Shown here: piece by piece, positions 1 to 8,482 of the stretch
Layout: every line of letters starts with the position of its first letter
How positions within the stretch are numbered: the stretch's first letter is position 1
Assembly (NCBI GenBank): GCA_002315325.1
Contig: DCGU01000008.1
Span: forward strand, 887-30,324
DNA length: 29,438 bases
DNA from: Clostridiales bacterium UBA1770
Lineage (GTDB): Bacteria > Bacillota > Clostridia > Oscillospirales > CAG-272
Reading direction: 5' to 3'
The notes under the pieces: model-generated
Seen by the model: only the letters and a program-made list of their open reading frames with translations
Told to the model about the DNA's origin: nothing
The model's database searches: none
Position numbers and translations under genes: made by a program

Positions 1-2502
1 ATTTTGGCCGACGAGCCGACGGGCGCTTTGGATACCGAGACCGGTATTCAGGTTATGGAAATACTCAAAGAGATTGCCAAGGACCGTTTGGTCATTATGG
101 TCACGCACAACCCCGACCTGGCCGAACAGTATTCTACCCGTATCGTCCGTATGCTGGACGGTAAGGTGCTGTCCGACAGCATGCCCGTAACCGACGAAGA
201 AATGGCAGCCATGACGGCACAATTGCAAGCGCAAAACAAGGACGGCAAGAAGAAAAAGGCCAAAAAGCCCTCCATGTCGCTGTGGACCTCCTTCGGGTTG
301 TCATTGCGTAATCTCATTACCAAGAAGGGCAGAACGGCCCTGACGTCCTTCGCCGGCAGCATCGGTATCATCGGCATCGCCCTGATTTACGCCGTCTCCC
401 AGGGCACCACCAATTACATCAATTTAGTGCAGGAGGACACGCTGTCCAGTTACCCGATTACGTTGCAGGCACAAACGGTAAGTCTGGGCAGTTTGCTGTC
501 CACGTTTGCAGGCTCAGCCGAATCCGCCGCCCCGCACGAAAACGACGCGGTGTATCAAAAAATGATGCTCTACGATTTGATGAGCGCCTACAGCCAACTG
601 GAAACCAAGCAGAACGATTTGGGCACCTTCAAAACATTCCTGGAACAGGAACGCCAAAACGAGGACGGCAGGTTGTACGACACGCTGTCCGGCGTGCAGT
701 ACACCTACAACCTGGATCTGCCGATTTACACGCGCAGTGTGGACGGTACCGTTATCCATTCCGACAGCAACGAATTGATTGCCGCCTCCATGGAGGCCGT
801 GTACGGCTTTGACGTGACGGCGTATGCCGGCTCGGCTGCCGCATCCTCCATGTCCGCAATGTCGTCTATGTCAACCATGTCCTCCGGCTCCGTGCTGTGG
901 CAGGAAATGTTGCCCGGCAAGGACGGTGCCCTGTTCAGTGACCTCTTGGAACAGCAGTACGACGTCATCTACGGCGCCTGGCCTAACAGCTACGACGAGG
1001 TCGTGCTGATTGTCGATGAAAACAACGAACTCAGCGACCTGTCGCTCTACGCACTGGGACTGACGTCCGAGGAGGAAGTGCTGGCCGTATTGAAGGCCGC
1101 TATGAGCGGCGACGACGCGCACGTAGTGGGCAAGAGCTGGAGCTATGCCGACATTTGTAATCTGGATTTCCGCGTAATTCTCCCGTGTGATGCGTTCGTT
1201 TTGAACGAGGAAACCGGTACTTACGTCGATATGCGTGATGACGCCATTGGCCTTGGCGCTCTGTATGAAAACGCCCTGCATCTGCGGGTGAGCGGCATTA
1301 TTCGCCCCAGTAAGGACGCCGCCGCCTCTATGCTCACGGGTTCCATTGCGTATACCTCGGCCCTGACCGAATATATTGTGAATCGTTCCAATGCGTCGGC
1401 TGCCGTGACGGCACAGCAGAACAGTCCCGACGTCGACGTCCTGAACGGTCTTATTTTCAAGGATGCCGCTGCGTCATTGACCGAAAGCGAAAAAGTGACC
1501 CGGTTTGTACAATACGTTGCCGGCTTGACCGACGCTCAAAAGGCGGAAATTTATCTTGACCTGTATACCGCGCCGAGTGCCGCCGATATCGAAGCGGCCG
1601 CACAAAAGGTGCTCTCTGCCATGACGCACGCCGACATGGTGGATGCCATTATGTCCAGTGAAGAAGTGGCCGCCATGGGCCTGCCGCGGGAAATGATCGA
1701 CGGCATGTCCGATGAACAATTGCGCGGCTTTATGCACGACGGCATATATGAAATGAAGCGGCAGGAACTGTCTGCTGCCGGCAAATCTGCATTGGCGGAC
1801 AAGACCGATGCGGAATTGGCTGCCGCCCTCGACGCACTCCCCGAGATCCTTCCCGCTTATTATGACAAATACGTACCGCAGTCCGACAGCACCTACGACG
1901 ACAATCTGCAAACGTTGGGTTACGTTGACCTGGACGCACCGTCCACCATCAACCTGTACGCCACGACCTTTGCCGACAAGGACGTCATCAGTGAGGTCAT
2001 TGCCGACTATAACGCATCGGTGGACGAAACGCAGAAGATTGAGTACACCGATTACGTCAAAATCCTGATGTCGTCCATTACGACGATTATCAACGCCATT
2101 TCTTACGTACTCATCGGTTTTGTCAGCGTGTCGTTGGTGGTTTCCTCCATTATGATCGGTGTTATCACCCTGATTTCCGTGCAGGAACGCACCAAGGAAA
2201 TCGGTATTCTGCGCGCCACGGGTGCCTCCAAAAAGAACGTATCCGGCCTGTTCAATGCCGAAACCGTGATGATCGGCCTGTTCTCCGGGCTCATCGGCTG
2301 CGGCGTGACATGGCTGCTGTGCATCCCGCTCAATCTGATTTTGCATCATTTGACGGATATCAACACACTCAGCGCAACGCTGCCGCTGCCTGTGGCAGGG
2401 GTATTGGTTGCCATCAGCGTGGTTTTGACGCTGATGGCCGGAATTATACCTTCCCGTAGCGCGGCGAAGAAGGATCCTGTCATAGCACTCCGCACAGAAT
2501 GA
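1..2502 (+). CDS. ABC transporter, fused ATP-binding domain and FtsX-type permease (5' truncated by window edge)
   Basis: The gene is already open at base 1, so the start and most of the ATPase domain lie outside the window. Visible ATPase parts (residues counted from base 1) are the Walker B/D-loop ILADEPTGALD at 1-11 and the H-loop MVTHNP near 32-37. A charged linker follows, then a first membrane helix (about 117-135), a large presumed extracellular domain (about 136-690), and three C-terminal helices (about 692-725, 754-781, 795-818). The ERTKEIGILRATGAS segment is typical of MacB/FtsX permeases. Fused ATPase-permeases of this type usually work as dimers and move peptides, lipids or drugs across or out of the membrane; the substrate here is unknown. 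The outer domain is long (about 550 residues) and carries a Met-Ser-X tandem repeat at residues 284-295. No clear terminator follows the TGA stop. Confidence 0.92.
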   Translation: MLADEPTGALDTETGIQVMEILKEIAKDRLVIMVTHNPDLAEQYSTRIVRMLDGKVLSDSMPVTDEEMAAMTAQLQAQNKDGKKKKAKKPSMSLWTSFGLSLRNLITKKGRTALTSFAGSIGIIGIALIYAVSQGTTNYINLVQEDTLSSYPITLQAQTVSLGSLLSTFAGSAESAAPHENDAVYQKMMLYDLMSAYSQLETKQNDLGTFKTFLEQERQNEDGRLYDTLSGVQYTYNLDLPIYTRSVDGTVIHSDSNELIAASMEAVYGFDVTAYAGSAAASSMSAMSSMSTMSSGSVLWQEMLPGKDGALFSDLLEQQYDVIYGAWPNSYDEVVLIVDENNELSDLSLYALGLTSEEEVLAVLKAAMSGDDAHVVGKSWSYADICNLDFRVILPCDAFVLNEETGTYVDMRDDAIGLGALYENALHLRVSGIIRPSKDAAASMLTGSIAYTSALTEYIVNRSNASAAVTAQQNSPDVDVLNGLIFKDAAASLTESEKVTRFVQYVAGLTDAQKAEIYLDLYTAPSAADIEAAAQKVLSAMTHADMVDAIMSSEEVAAMGLPREMIDGMSDEQLRGFMHDGIYEMKRQELSAAGKSALADKTDAELAAALDALPEILPAYYDKYVPQSDSTYDDNLQTLGYVDLDAPSTINLYATTFADKDVISEVIADYNASVDETQKIEYTDYVKILMSSITTIINAISYVLIGFVSVSLVVSSIMIGVITLISVQERTKEIGILRATGASKKNVSGLFNAETVMIGLFSGLIGCGVTWLLCIPLNLILHHLTDINTLSATLPLPVAGVLVAISVVLTLMAGIIPSRSAAKKDPVIALRTE
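850..885 (+). repeat. In-frame 9-nt tandem repeat encoding (Met-Ser-X)4
   Basis: Four 9-base units encode MSA, MSS, MST and MSS (Met at residues 284, 287, 290 and 293) inside the outer domain of the ABC permease. The flanks are also Ser/Ala-rich. Third codon positions differ between units, so this is not a very recent slippage product. Confidence 0.75.
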
Positions 2503-2687
2503 CGTGAGCCGTCAAAAAAGGCCAGACCGGAAAAGCTTTATTATTACTTTTTGTCTTGTACAATGTTTTTTATGTGAAAAAGACTGATGTCTGTTGAAAA
2601 AATATACAAAAGAGAACGTGCTTTTCCTACCGCCGATTTGCGTATCCCCACAACGCACATTCGTGCATTGCGGGGGCCCTTCCGCCA

Positions 2688-2777
2688 CCCCCCTCGCAGT
2701 ACTTGGGTACAGCTAACGGGGGTAAGAACGGCGCTTCTGCCACTTTTTTCCCTGGCTCCCGGGTGCTGAAAAAAGGC
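2688..2777 (+). repeat. Structured repeat element A, copy 1
   Basis: The first 43 bases (2688-2730) match 29295-29337 at 42 positions, and the whole element keeps its length (90 versus 89 bases). It opens with C6, pairs it with G5 at 2718-2722, and holds an inner hairpin GTAC-TTGG-GTAC extended by a GC/GC pair. A second conserved helix pairs CTTTTT (from 2743) with AAAAAG (to 2775). The sequence between the second pair of arms differs between copies while the arms are kept. The strand is assigned arbitrarily. No transposase is nearby; the family is not recognised. Confidence 0.75.
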
Positions 2778-2821
2778 GCCGAATAAGGTATTTATAAGCT
2801 ATCATAAAGGTGGTTCGTATC

Positions 2822-2874
2822 CTAGCCTCCCTCCGGGAGGGAGGTGGCTCTGCGTAGCAGAGACGGAAGGAGCC
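2822..2874 (+). repeat. Palindromic intergenic repeat B, copy 1
   Basis: Two adjacent hairpins: CCTCCCTCC/GGAGGGAGG at 2827-2845, and CTCTGC-GTA-GCAGAG at 2848-2862, followed by a GGAAGGAG tail. The same layout recurs inverted at 2929-2976 and direct at 13257-13301, with different but still complementary bases in the second hairpin. It resembles REP-like elements of Clostridia. Confidence 0.7.
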
Positions 2875-2928
2875 TGCGGGATAAACAGTCACACTAAATA
2901 TTTTTCGTTGTAATTAATTCTGCCGTAG

Positions 2929-2976
2929 AGCTCCTTCAGTCAGCTTTCAGCTGACAGCTCCCTCCCGGAGGGAGCC
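2929..2976 (-). repeat. Palindromic intergenic repeat B, copy 2 (inverted relative to copy 1)
   Basis: Read on the minus strand: GGCTCCCTC with GAGGGAGC, then a TCAGCT-GAA-AGCTGA hairpin, then a CTGAAGGAG tail. It faces copy 1 across a 54-base AT-rich spacer, so the pair could fold into one long hairpin or act as one mobile unit. Confidence 0.7.
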
Positions 2977-3087
2977 TTTGATAATCACACCTATTATTAT
3001 GAGATGGGTCCTTCACTTTTCACTTTAATGAACAAGTGTGTGTTTCCCTCCCTTGATTTTGCCGTTGCAAAATCTTCCTCATATTCC

Positions 3088-3124
3088 CCTGCCGCACAGG
3101 AGTATTCCCGTGCGGCAGGTTTTT
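3088..3124 (+). terminator. Rho-independent terminator
   Basis: A perfect 10-bp stem, CCTGCCGCAC (3088-3097) with GTGCGGCAGG (3110-3119), with a 12-base loop followed by TTTTT. The nearest upstream gene ends 586 bases earlier. Confidence 0.8.
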
Positions 3125-3125
3125 A

Positions 3126-3154
3126 TTGCAAACGATGGCGTAATATGATAAGAT
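3126..3154 (+). promoter_or_regulatory. Promoter for the alpha-galactosidase gene
   Basis: -35 TTGCAA (3126-3131), 17-base spacer, -10 TAAGAT (3149-3154) preceded by TGA as an extended -10. It starts one base after the T-run of the terminator at 3088-3124. The -10 box matches only 4 of 6 consensus bases. Confidence 0.6.
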
Positions 3155-3199
3155 ATTCCATAGTAAATCCTTAATTGATATTTAACGGAGGATCCTTAT

Positions 3200-5368
3200 A
3201 TGGCACAAAAACAATTCTTTGTCGATGCTTCCATCCAGGGGCCCGGTGCGGACCCCACGTTCTGCTACCGTTCCGGCATGGCCGTTTTTGAGGAGACGCT
3301 GCAGGACAGCGTACTGTGTGCCAGTGGCTGCAATGCCGCCGGTTACCCGCTCAACGTCCTGTCCAATTTCCCCTCGCGTATCGGGATGGGCCGCACGTCG
3401 AATCCTTCCGTGTTCGCATTGGAACTGGACGGGGAGAGTATGGAATACGGCTGGTCCTTCGTTGCTTTTGATAAAACGACCGAATCCAACGGCTCTTTGC
3501 ACACGACGCTCAAACTGTATAACGAGCGCAAGAGCATTGAATTGGTGGAACATACGCTGCTGGACGGCACGCAGATGATGAGCCGCTGGTTCACCTTGAC
3601 CAACAAATCCGCAGGCGCCGTCAGAATCAACCGTCTTGGCCTTTACAACGGGTGTTTGGAAGAGGGCGACACGGCAGACCACGCGCAAACGGCCGACTTG
3701 GCCCCCCGTGAAATCTATGAAGTCGGTTATTTTGACAACGACAGCTGGGGCAGAGAAGGTGAATTCGCCTGGCATCCCCTGCACAAGGACGGTATGTTTG
3801 TGGATTGCCGGTTTAATCGTGACCGCTATCGCCATCCTATGCTGATGATTCGCAATAAATTCTGGGGCAAAATCTACTTTATGCAATTGGCGTGGTCCGG
3901 CGGCTGCCGCTTTACCGTGGACGTCAATGCACAGGACGGCCGTCACGATGCGACACTTTCCCTGTGCGCCGAACTCACCGGTTATCATCCCCTGTACGTC
4001 ATTGCCCCCGGCGAAACCTTTGAAACGCCTGCCGTGCTTTTTGGCCTTTTGCAGGGCGATTTGGATATGGCCGTGCAGGAAATGCACGCGCACGTACGCA
4101 AATCGGTACTCAACAGACCTGAGGCAAACGGTGACGCCTGCCTGGTTGGTGCCGGTATGGGTGCCGAGCACGATATGAGTATGGAAACCACTCGTGCCTT
4201 TATGAAGCATATGGCCGAAATGGGCGGCGAGGTCTTTATCATCGACGCCGGCTGGTGCTGCCCTCCCGGAACGGAAGCCTCCGAATGGGGCGCTATGAAC
4301 GGCATTTTAGAGCCCAATGCCGACCGTTACCCCGACAACGGCCTTGCCAAACTGCGTGAAGAGTGTCACGCCCTCGGTATGAAATTCGCCATGTGGATTG
4401 AGATTGAACGTTTAGGGCACAAGGCCCCCATTGCCGCGGAGCATCCCGAGTGGTTTGCCGCGCCGATGTTCTGTGACAGACCCACGGGCGGTGCCATCGA
4501 CCTGACCAATCCCGCTGCGTACGCTTGGGCGCACGATGAACTTGCCCGCATGATTCGCGAGTTCGGCCTGGACCTGTTACGCGTCGACTACAATATCGGC
4601 ATCGATAATACCTTCCGCAAGGGTGACCGCGGTACCGGCATCAACGAGTGCCTCAATATCCGCCATAATCAGGCCGTGTATAAGCTCTACGGGTCGCTGA
4701 AAAAGGAATTCCCGAACGTTATTTTCGAAAACTGCGCCGGCGGCGGTGGACGTACGGATCTGGGGCAGATGGCTGCTTTCAACCACACCTGGGTCAGCGA
4801 CAACCAGCATATGCCGCGTTCCGTGGAGATTACCAACGGTATGACGATGGCGCTCCCGCCCGAGCGCGTAGACCGTTTGTTTGCCGGTATGGGCTGCCAT
4901 ATGAGCGGTGAATTCCAAAGCCATCTGCGCAACACCATGCTGACGCACACGTCCCTCAACGTCATTGTGCCGCGTACGGCACAGGCCAATCCCGACGCCA
5001 TGGCGTTCATCCGTCACAGTATGGATTTGTATAAATCCTTTATCCGTCCCATGCTGCCTACTTCCTTGGTATGGCACCACACGCCCACCCGTGCCGATAC
5101 GCAAAAGCTGGGCTACTCCGCCCTGGAAATCAGCGCACCGGACGGCACGAGCGACGCACTGGCCGTATTTGCCACGCCCACGTGTACCGAACGGCGTGAC
5201 GTCGTCATCCTCCCGCGCGGCCTGCACGCGGACCTGACCTACGCCGTGACGCTTGACAACAGCGGTTCGACGTATACGGCAACCGGCGCACAACTGCTGC
5301 AAAACGGTGTGCGCATCGTCCTGCCGTCGGCCCTGTGTTCCGAACTGATTCTGTTCAAAGCACAATAA
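3200..5368 (+). CDS. Alpha-galactosidase, glycoside hydrolase family 36 type
   Basis: 722 residues, the usual GH36 length. It should remove terminal alpha-1,6-galactose from melibiose, raffinose-type sugars or plant polysaccharides. An N-terminal beta-sandwich precedes a TIM barrel with FIIDAGWCCPPG and FAMWIEIERLG barrel strands. The LLRVDYN motif supplies the nucleophile Asp463, and after ENCAGGGGR the TWVSDNQ motif supplies the acid/base Asp534. A C-terminal beta domain follows. There is no signal peptide, so a cytoplasmic enzyme acting on imported sugar is likely. The ATG at 3200 is preceded by GGAGG at 3187-3191. It is transcribed alone: own promoter at 3126, terminator at 5388. No sugar transporter is adjacent. 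The family is clear; the exact substrate is not. Confidence 0.92.
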   Translation: MAQKQFFVDASIQGPGADPTFCYRSGMAVFEETLQDSVLCASGCNAAGYPLNVLSNFPSRIGMGRTSNPSVFALELDGESMEYGWSFVAFDKTTESNGSLHTTLKLYNERKSIELVEHTLLDGTQMMSRWFTLTNKSAGAVRINRLGLYNGCLEEGDTADHAQTADLAPREIYEVGYFDNDSWGREGEFAWHPLHKDGMFVDCRFNRDRYRHPMLMIRNKFWGKIYFMQLAWSGGCRFTVDVNAQDGRHDATLSLCAELTGYHPLYVIAPGETFETPAVLFGLLQGDLDMAVQEMHAHVRKSVLNRPEANGDACLVGAGMGAEHDMSMETTRAFMKHMAEMGGEVFIIDAGWCCPPGTEASEWGAMNGILEPNADRYPDNGLAKLREECHALGMKFAMWIEIERLGHKAPIAAEHPEWFAAPMFCDRPTGGAIDLTNPAAYAWAHDELARMIREFGLDLLRVDYNIGIDNTFRKGDRGTGINECLNIRHNQAVYKLYGSLKKEFPNVIFENCAGGGGRTDLGQMAAFNHTWVSDNQHMPRSVEITNGMTMALPPERVDRLFAGMGCHMSGEFQSHLRNTMLTHTSLNVIVPRTAQANPDAMAFIRHSMDLYKSFIRPMLPTSLVWHHTPTRADTQKLGYSALEISAPDGTSDALAVFATPTCTERRDVVILPRGLHADLTYAVTLDNSGSTYTATGAQLLQNGVRIVLPSALCSELILFKAQ

Positions 5369-5387
5369 GTATTGCAATAATAAATAG

Positions 5388-5418
5388 AAAACGGTCCCTC
5401 GCTCGAGGGACCGTTTTT
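5388..5418 (+). terminator. Rho-independent terminator of the alpha-galactosidase gene
   Basis: A 14-bp perfect stem, 5388-5401 paired with 5404-5417, built around ACGGTCCCTCG/CGAGGGACCGT, with a minimal loop and flanking A and T runs. Confidence 0.92.
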
Positions 5419-5466
5419 ATGTAGGTTGTGTCATTCGTTACGTGTACGCCGTGCGGACCGGACGAA

Positions 5467-5592
5467 CGGGAGGGGGAACCCCTCCCCTACAAGCGTGTCG
5501 TTCATTAAAATAATACGACCGGGATTCTAATGCAAAGGTACCGGAGCCGGCGAGTAAAAACAAATACCGTAGGGGAGGGGTCTCCCCTCCCG
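5467..5592. repeat. Inverted pair of 24-bp G+C-rich palindromes
   Basis: The arms at 5467-5490 and 5569-5592 are inverted copies with 22 of 24 matching bases, 78 bases apart. Each arm is itself self-complementary (GGGAGGGG against CCCCTCCC). A degenerate relative with GTGGGGAACCCC is visible near 13402-13420. The right arm lies 11 bases beyond the greA stop and could act as its 3' hairpin, although no T-run follows. No transposase is present. Confidence 0.65.
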
Positions 5593-5603
5593 CAGAAGCG
5601 TTA

Positions 5604-6098
5604 TTATTTGTCTTCTCCCTTTGTAATACTCCGTATCTCCACCGGATAGGACACCGTATCATTCACGTGTACCGTAACGACGTCACCGACGTGCTTACCC
5701 AGCAATGCCTTGCCGAAAGGCGACTCTTTGGAAATGTCGTTGCCGTTGATAATATCGTTGCGCAGCGTGGTAACGATGCGCACGGTGCGGGGATTTTCGC
5801 CCTCTTCTTCCTCTTCTTCGGGATAGAAGATAACGACGCTGTCAAACAGGCCCACAACGCCCTCACGGGTGTCGGACTCAATGATAACGGCGGTTTCAAT
5901 CATGTTTTCCAACCAGCGGATACGTGATTTATTGCTGTTCTGCTCGCGCTTGGCACACTTGTATTCGTCGTTCTCGGACAGGTCGCCGAAATCGCGTGTG
6001 CGTTTGACCTCTGCCAAAATGGCGGGGATACGTGCGCGACGCTCTTCCAATTCTTTTTTTAGATTTTCTATATCGACACGTGTGAGCTCGTTATGCAT
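5604..6098 (-). CDS. greA: Transcription elongation factor GreA family
   Basis: 164 residues. It binds the secondary channel of RNA polymerase and stimulates cleavage of backtracked RNA. The N-terminal coiled coil (about 1-75) carries the acidic tip motif DFGDLSENDEY, with the catalytic acidic residues. The C-terminal FKBP-like domain contains SPFGKALLGKHVGDVVTV. The MHNELT opening matches clostridial GreA-type proteins, which supports the ATG at 6098. The ribosome binding site is weak: AAAGG lies about 20 bases upstream. An unusual Glu run (EEEEEEGE) sits in the linker between domains. It follows ackA by 117 bases and the ackA terminator, so it probably has its own weak promoter or relies on readthrough. 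Confidence 0.93.
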   Translation of the reverse strand: MHNELTRVDIENLKKELEERRARIPAILAEVKRTRDFGDLSENDEYKCAKREQNSNKSRIRWLENMIETAVIIESDTREGVVGLFDSVVIFYPEEEEEEGENPRTVRIVTTLRNDIINGNDISKESPFGKALLGKHVGDVVTVHVNDTVSYPVEIRSITKGEDK

Positions 6099-6150
6099 AA
6101 TGGTGTTAAAGCCTATACCTTTCTTGCGTATTGCCGGGGCGTTGCGGTTG

Positions 6151-6198
6151 AAAAGAGGCAGAACCGCCCCTCTGTGAAAAACTGCAGGCGGTTCTGCC
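6151..6198 (-). terminator. Rho-independent terminator of ackA
   Basis: On the minus strand, GGCAGAACCGCC (6198-6187) pairs perfectly with GGCGGTTCTGCC (6168-6157), with an 18-base loop, followed by TCTTTT. It lies 18 bases after the ackA stop. Confidence 0.82.
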
Positions 6199-6215
6199 GA
6201 TGGGATAATTTACAA

Positions 6216-7439
6216 TCAGTCAGTGATGGGCTCGCCCTTAACCAGGTGCATGGTATCGGAAGCAATCATGTATTCCTCGTCGGTCGGGATGACGAATACT
6301 TTGACCGTTGCATCGGGCGCGGAAATGTCGATTTCGTCGGACTGACGCTTTGCACGCTGGTTAGCGGCTTCGTCAATCTTAACACCCATGAATGCCAATT
6401 TCTCAGCAACGCGGGTACGGTACTGCGGGTTGTTCTCGCCGATACCGCCGGTGAAGACGATGGCGTCCACACCGCCCATGGCAGCGGCATAACCGCCGAC
6501 GTACTTGGTCAGCTGATGGCACAGCATGGATTCAACCAGCTGATAACGAGCGTTGCCGTTTCTTGCACCCTCTTCGATATCGCGGTTGTCGCTGGTAACC
6601 TGAGATACACCCAGGATACCGGATTTCTTGTTCATAATCTTGTCCATCTCGTCGGCCGTCAGGTTCTCTTTCTTCATCAGGTAGGGAATGATGGCGGGGT
6701 CAATGGAACCGCATCTGGTGCCCATGATGATGCCTTCCAGGGGGGTCAGACCCATGGTGGTATCAAAGCACTTGCCGTCCTTAACGGCGGCGATGGAGGA
6801 ACCGTTGCCCAGATGGCAGGTAACGATCTTCAGGCCCTGCTTGTCCTCGCGGCCCAACAGTTTTGCGCAGCGGCCGGAAACGTAGCGGTGGCTGGTACCG
6901 TGGAAGCCGTAGCGGCGGATGTGGTACTTTTCATAGTACTCGTAGGGCAGAGCGTACATGTAAGCGTAGTCGGGCATGGTCTGGTGGAAACCGGTGTCGA
7001 ATACGGCAACCTGGGGTACGCCGGGCATCAGTTTTTCGCAGGCTTCGATACCGGTCAGGTTGGCCGGGTTGTGGAGAGGCCCTAAGTCAAAGCAGTCGCG
7101 GATGGCCTGCTTTACGCTGTCGTCGATAATGACGGAACCGCTCAGTTTCTCACCGCCGTGCAGAACGCGGTGACCGACGGCGGAGATTTCGCTAAGTGAT
7201 GCGATGACGCCGTTTTCCTTGGAAACCAGGGTGTTCAGCACCAGGCTGATGGCCTCGGCGTGGTTTTTCATGTCAACGTCGATTTTGTAATCGTCGCGGC
7301 CGGGCACCTTGTGCTTGAAGTTACCGCCGGCGATACCGATACGGTCGCAAAGACCTTTTGCCAGGACGTCCTTGGTATCCATATCAAACAGCTGATATTT
7401 GATGGAAGAACTGCCGGCATTAATAACCAGAATTTTCAT
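6216..7439 (-). CDS. ackA: Acetate kinase
   Basis: 407 residues, slightly longer than the usual 395-400. It converts acetyl phosphate and ADP to acetate and ATP, the energy-yielding end step of acetate fermentation. The ASKHA-fold signatures are present: VINAGSSSIKYQLF at the N terminus, HRVLHGG, GFHGTSHRYV, CHLGNGSS, DTTMGLTPLEG and FTGGIGEN. The start is set by GGAGG 8 bases upstream of the ATG. Only 27 bases separate it from trpS upstream, with no terminator or clear promoter between, so it probably belongs to the aminotransferase-trpS-ackA operon. The usual partner, phosphotransacetylase (pta), is not in this window. Confidence 0.97.
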   Translation of the reverse strand: MKILVINAGSSSIKYQLFDMDTKDVLAKGLCDRIGIAGGNFKHKVPGRDDYKIDVDMKNHAEAISLVLNTLVSKENGVIASLSEISAVGHRVLHGGEKLSGSVIIDDSVKQAIRDCFDLGPLHNPANLTGIEACEKLMPGVPQVAVFDTGFHQTMPDYAYMYALPYEYYEKYHIRRYGFHGTSHRYVSGRCAKLLGREDKQGLKIVTCHLGNGSSIAAVKDGKCFDTTMGLTPLEGIIMGTRCGSIDPAIIPYLMKKENLTADEMDKIMNKKSGILGVSQVTSDNRDIEEGARNGNARYQLVESMLCHQLTKYVGGYAAAMGGVDAIVFTGGIGENNPQYRTRVAEKLAFMGVKIDEAANQRAKRQSDEIDISAPDATVKVFVIPTDEEYMIASDTMHLVKGEPITD

Positions 7440-7466
7440 GGGGATTTCCTCCGTTTATCTTATTTA

Positions 7467-8468
7467 TTATTTTACTTGAACAAAACCGATTTTCTTTTGA
7501 ACCTTTGAGAGTGTTCTGCGTGCGTAGTAAGACGCCTCCTCGGCGCCCTTCTTCATCTGTGCTTCCAGCTGTGCCTTATCGGACAGGAACGCGTTGAACT
7601 TTTCCTGCACGGGGGCCAGCGCATCGGCACAAACTTCGCCGACGGCAGCCTTAAAGTCGCCGTAGCCCTTGCCTTCGAACTCGCGTTCGATTTCCTCGTT
7701 GGTCTTGCCGGTGAAGCAGGAATAGATGCTCATCAGGTTATTGATACCGTCCTTGCCCTCGGCATAGCGCACGCAGGTGTCGGAATCGGTCACGGCGCGT
7801 TTGAACTTGCGGATGATGGTGTCGCGGTCGTCCAAAATATAGACGACGGCATTGACGTTTTCGTCGGACTTACTCATCTTCTTGGTCGGGTCGGCCAGGG
7901 ACATGATCTTCATGCCGCTCTTGGCCACGACGGGCTCGGGAATCGTGAAGGTGTCCGGGAAAACGGCATTGAAACGGGTGGCAATGTCGCGCGCCAGTTC
8001 CACGTGCTGTTTTTGGTCGATGCCGACGGGTACGACGTCGGTTTGATACAACAGAATATCTGCCGCCATCAAAACGGGGTAGGTGAACAAACCTGCGTTG
8101 ATGTTGTCGGCGTGTTTGGCACTCTTGTCCTTGAACTGCGTCATACGGGACAGCTCACCGAACATGGTGAAACAGTTTAAAATCCAGGACAGTTCGGCGT
8201 GCTCGTGCACGTGGGACTGTACGTACAGCGTGTTCTTGTTGGGGTCAAGACCGCAGGCCATATACAGGGCCAGCGTTTCGTAGGTGCGGCGGCGCAGATC
8301 GGCCGGTACCTGACGGACTGTGATGGCGTGTCCGTCCACCACGCAGTAGAAGGTTTTATACGCTTCGGAATAGGTGGAGAAATTGCGCAGCGCACCCAGG
8401 TAGTTACCGATGGTCAGGTTGCCGCTGGGCTGCACGCCGGAAAAAGAAACTTTTTGATCGTTAAACAT
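7467..8468 (-). CDS. trpS: Tryptophan--tRNA ligase
   Basis: 333 residues, the normal size for a class I TrpRS. It charges tRNA-Trp with tryptophan using ATP. The HIGH-type motif appears as TIGN in SGVQPSGNLTIGNYLGAL near residues 14-31, and the second signature KMSKS appears in DPTKKMSKSDEN. The start ATG at 8468 has GAGGTGATAG directly upstream. That ribosome binding site lies in the 14-base gap behind the aminotransferase stop, so translation of the two genes is probably linked. There is no T-box leader; expression seems to follow the operon promoter at 9759-9788. Confidence 0.97.
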   Translation of the reverse strand: MFNDQKVSFSGVQPSGNLTIGNYLGALRNFSTYSEAYKTFYCVVDGHAITVRQVPADLRRRTYETLALYMACGLDPNKNTLYVQSHVHEHAELSWILNCFTMFGELSRMTQFKDKSAKHADNINAGLFTYPVLMAADILLYQTDVVPVGIDQKQHVELARDIATRFNAVFPDTFTIPEPVVAKSGMKIMSLADPTKKMSKSDENVNAVVYILDDRDTIIRKFKRAVTDSDTCVRYAEGKDGINNLMSIYSCFTGKTNEEIEREFEGKGYGDFKAAVGEVCADALAPVQEKFNAFLSDKAQLEAQMKKGAEEASYYARRTLSKVQKKIGFVQVK

Positions 8469-8482
8469 ACTATCACCTCGAA

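Larger units (their letters stand above)
2503..3199. other. 697-base intergenic region rich in repeats
   Basis: There is no convincing gene. From left to right it holds an AT-rich stretch (2530-2620) with nothing recognised, a 90-nt structured repeat (2688-2777), two inverted copies of a palindromic repeat (2822-2874 and 2929-2976) around an AT-rich centre, an unassigned stretch (2977-3087), a strong terminator (3088-3124), and a promoter (3126-3154) for the alpha-galactosidase. A 60-codon open frame at 2587-2769 runs through the first repeat and looks like chance. Because a terminator sits here with no gene before it, an unannotated small RNA upstream of 3088 is possible. Confidence 0.6.

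Noticed and set aside
2587..2769. 60-codon open frame on the plus strand
   Set aside because: It runs through structured repeat element A, has no good ribosome binding site, and its amino acid string (many Arg, Pro and Thr) follows the repeat, not a protein family.
3182..4210. 342-codon minus-strand open frame opposite the alpha-galactosidase
   Set aside because: The plus-strand frame has complete GH36 catalytic motifs, a ribosome binding site and a promoter. The antisense frame has no family features.
6093..7085. 330-codon plus-strand open frame opposite ackA
   Set aside because: It is antisense to a complete acetate kinase, has no ribosome binding site, and overlaps the ackA terminator hairpin.
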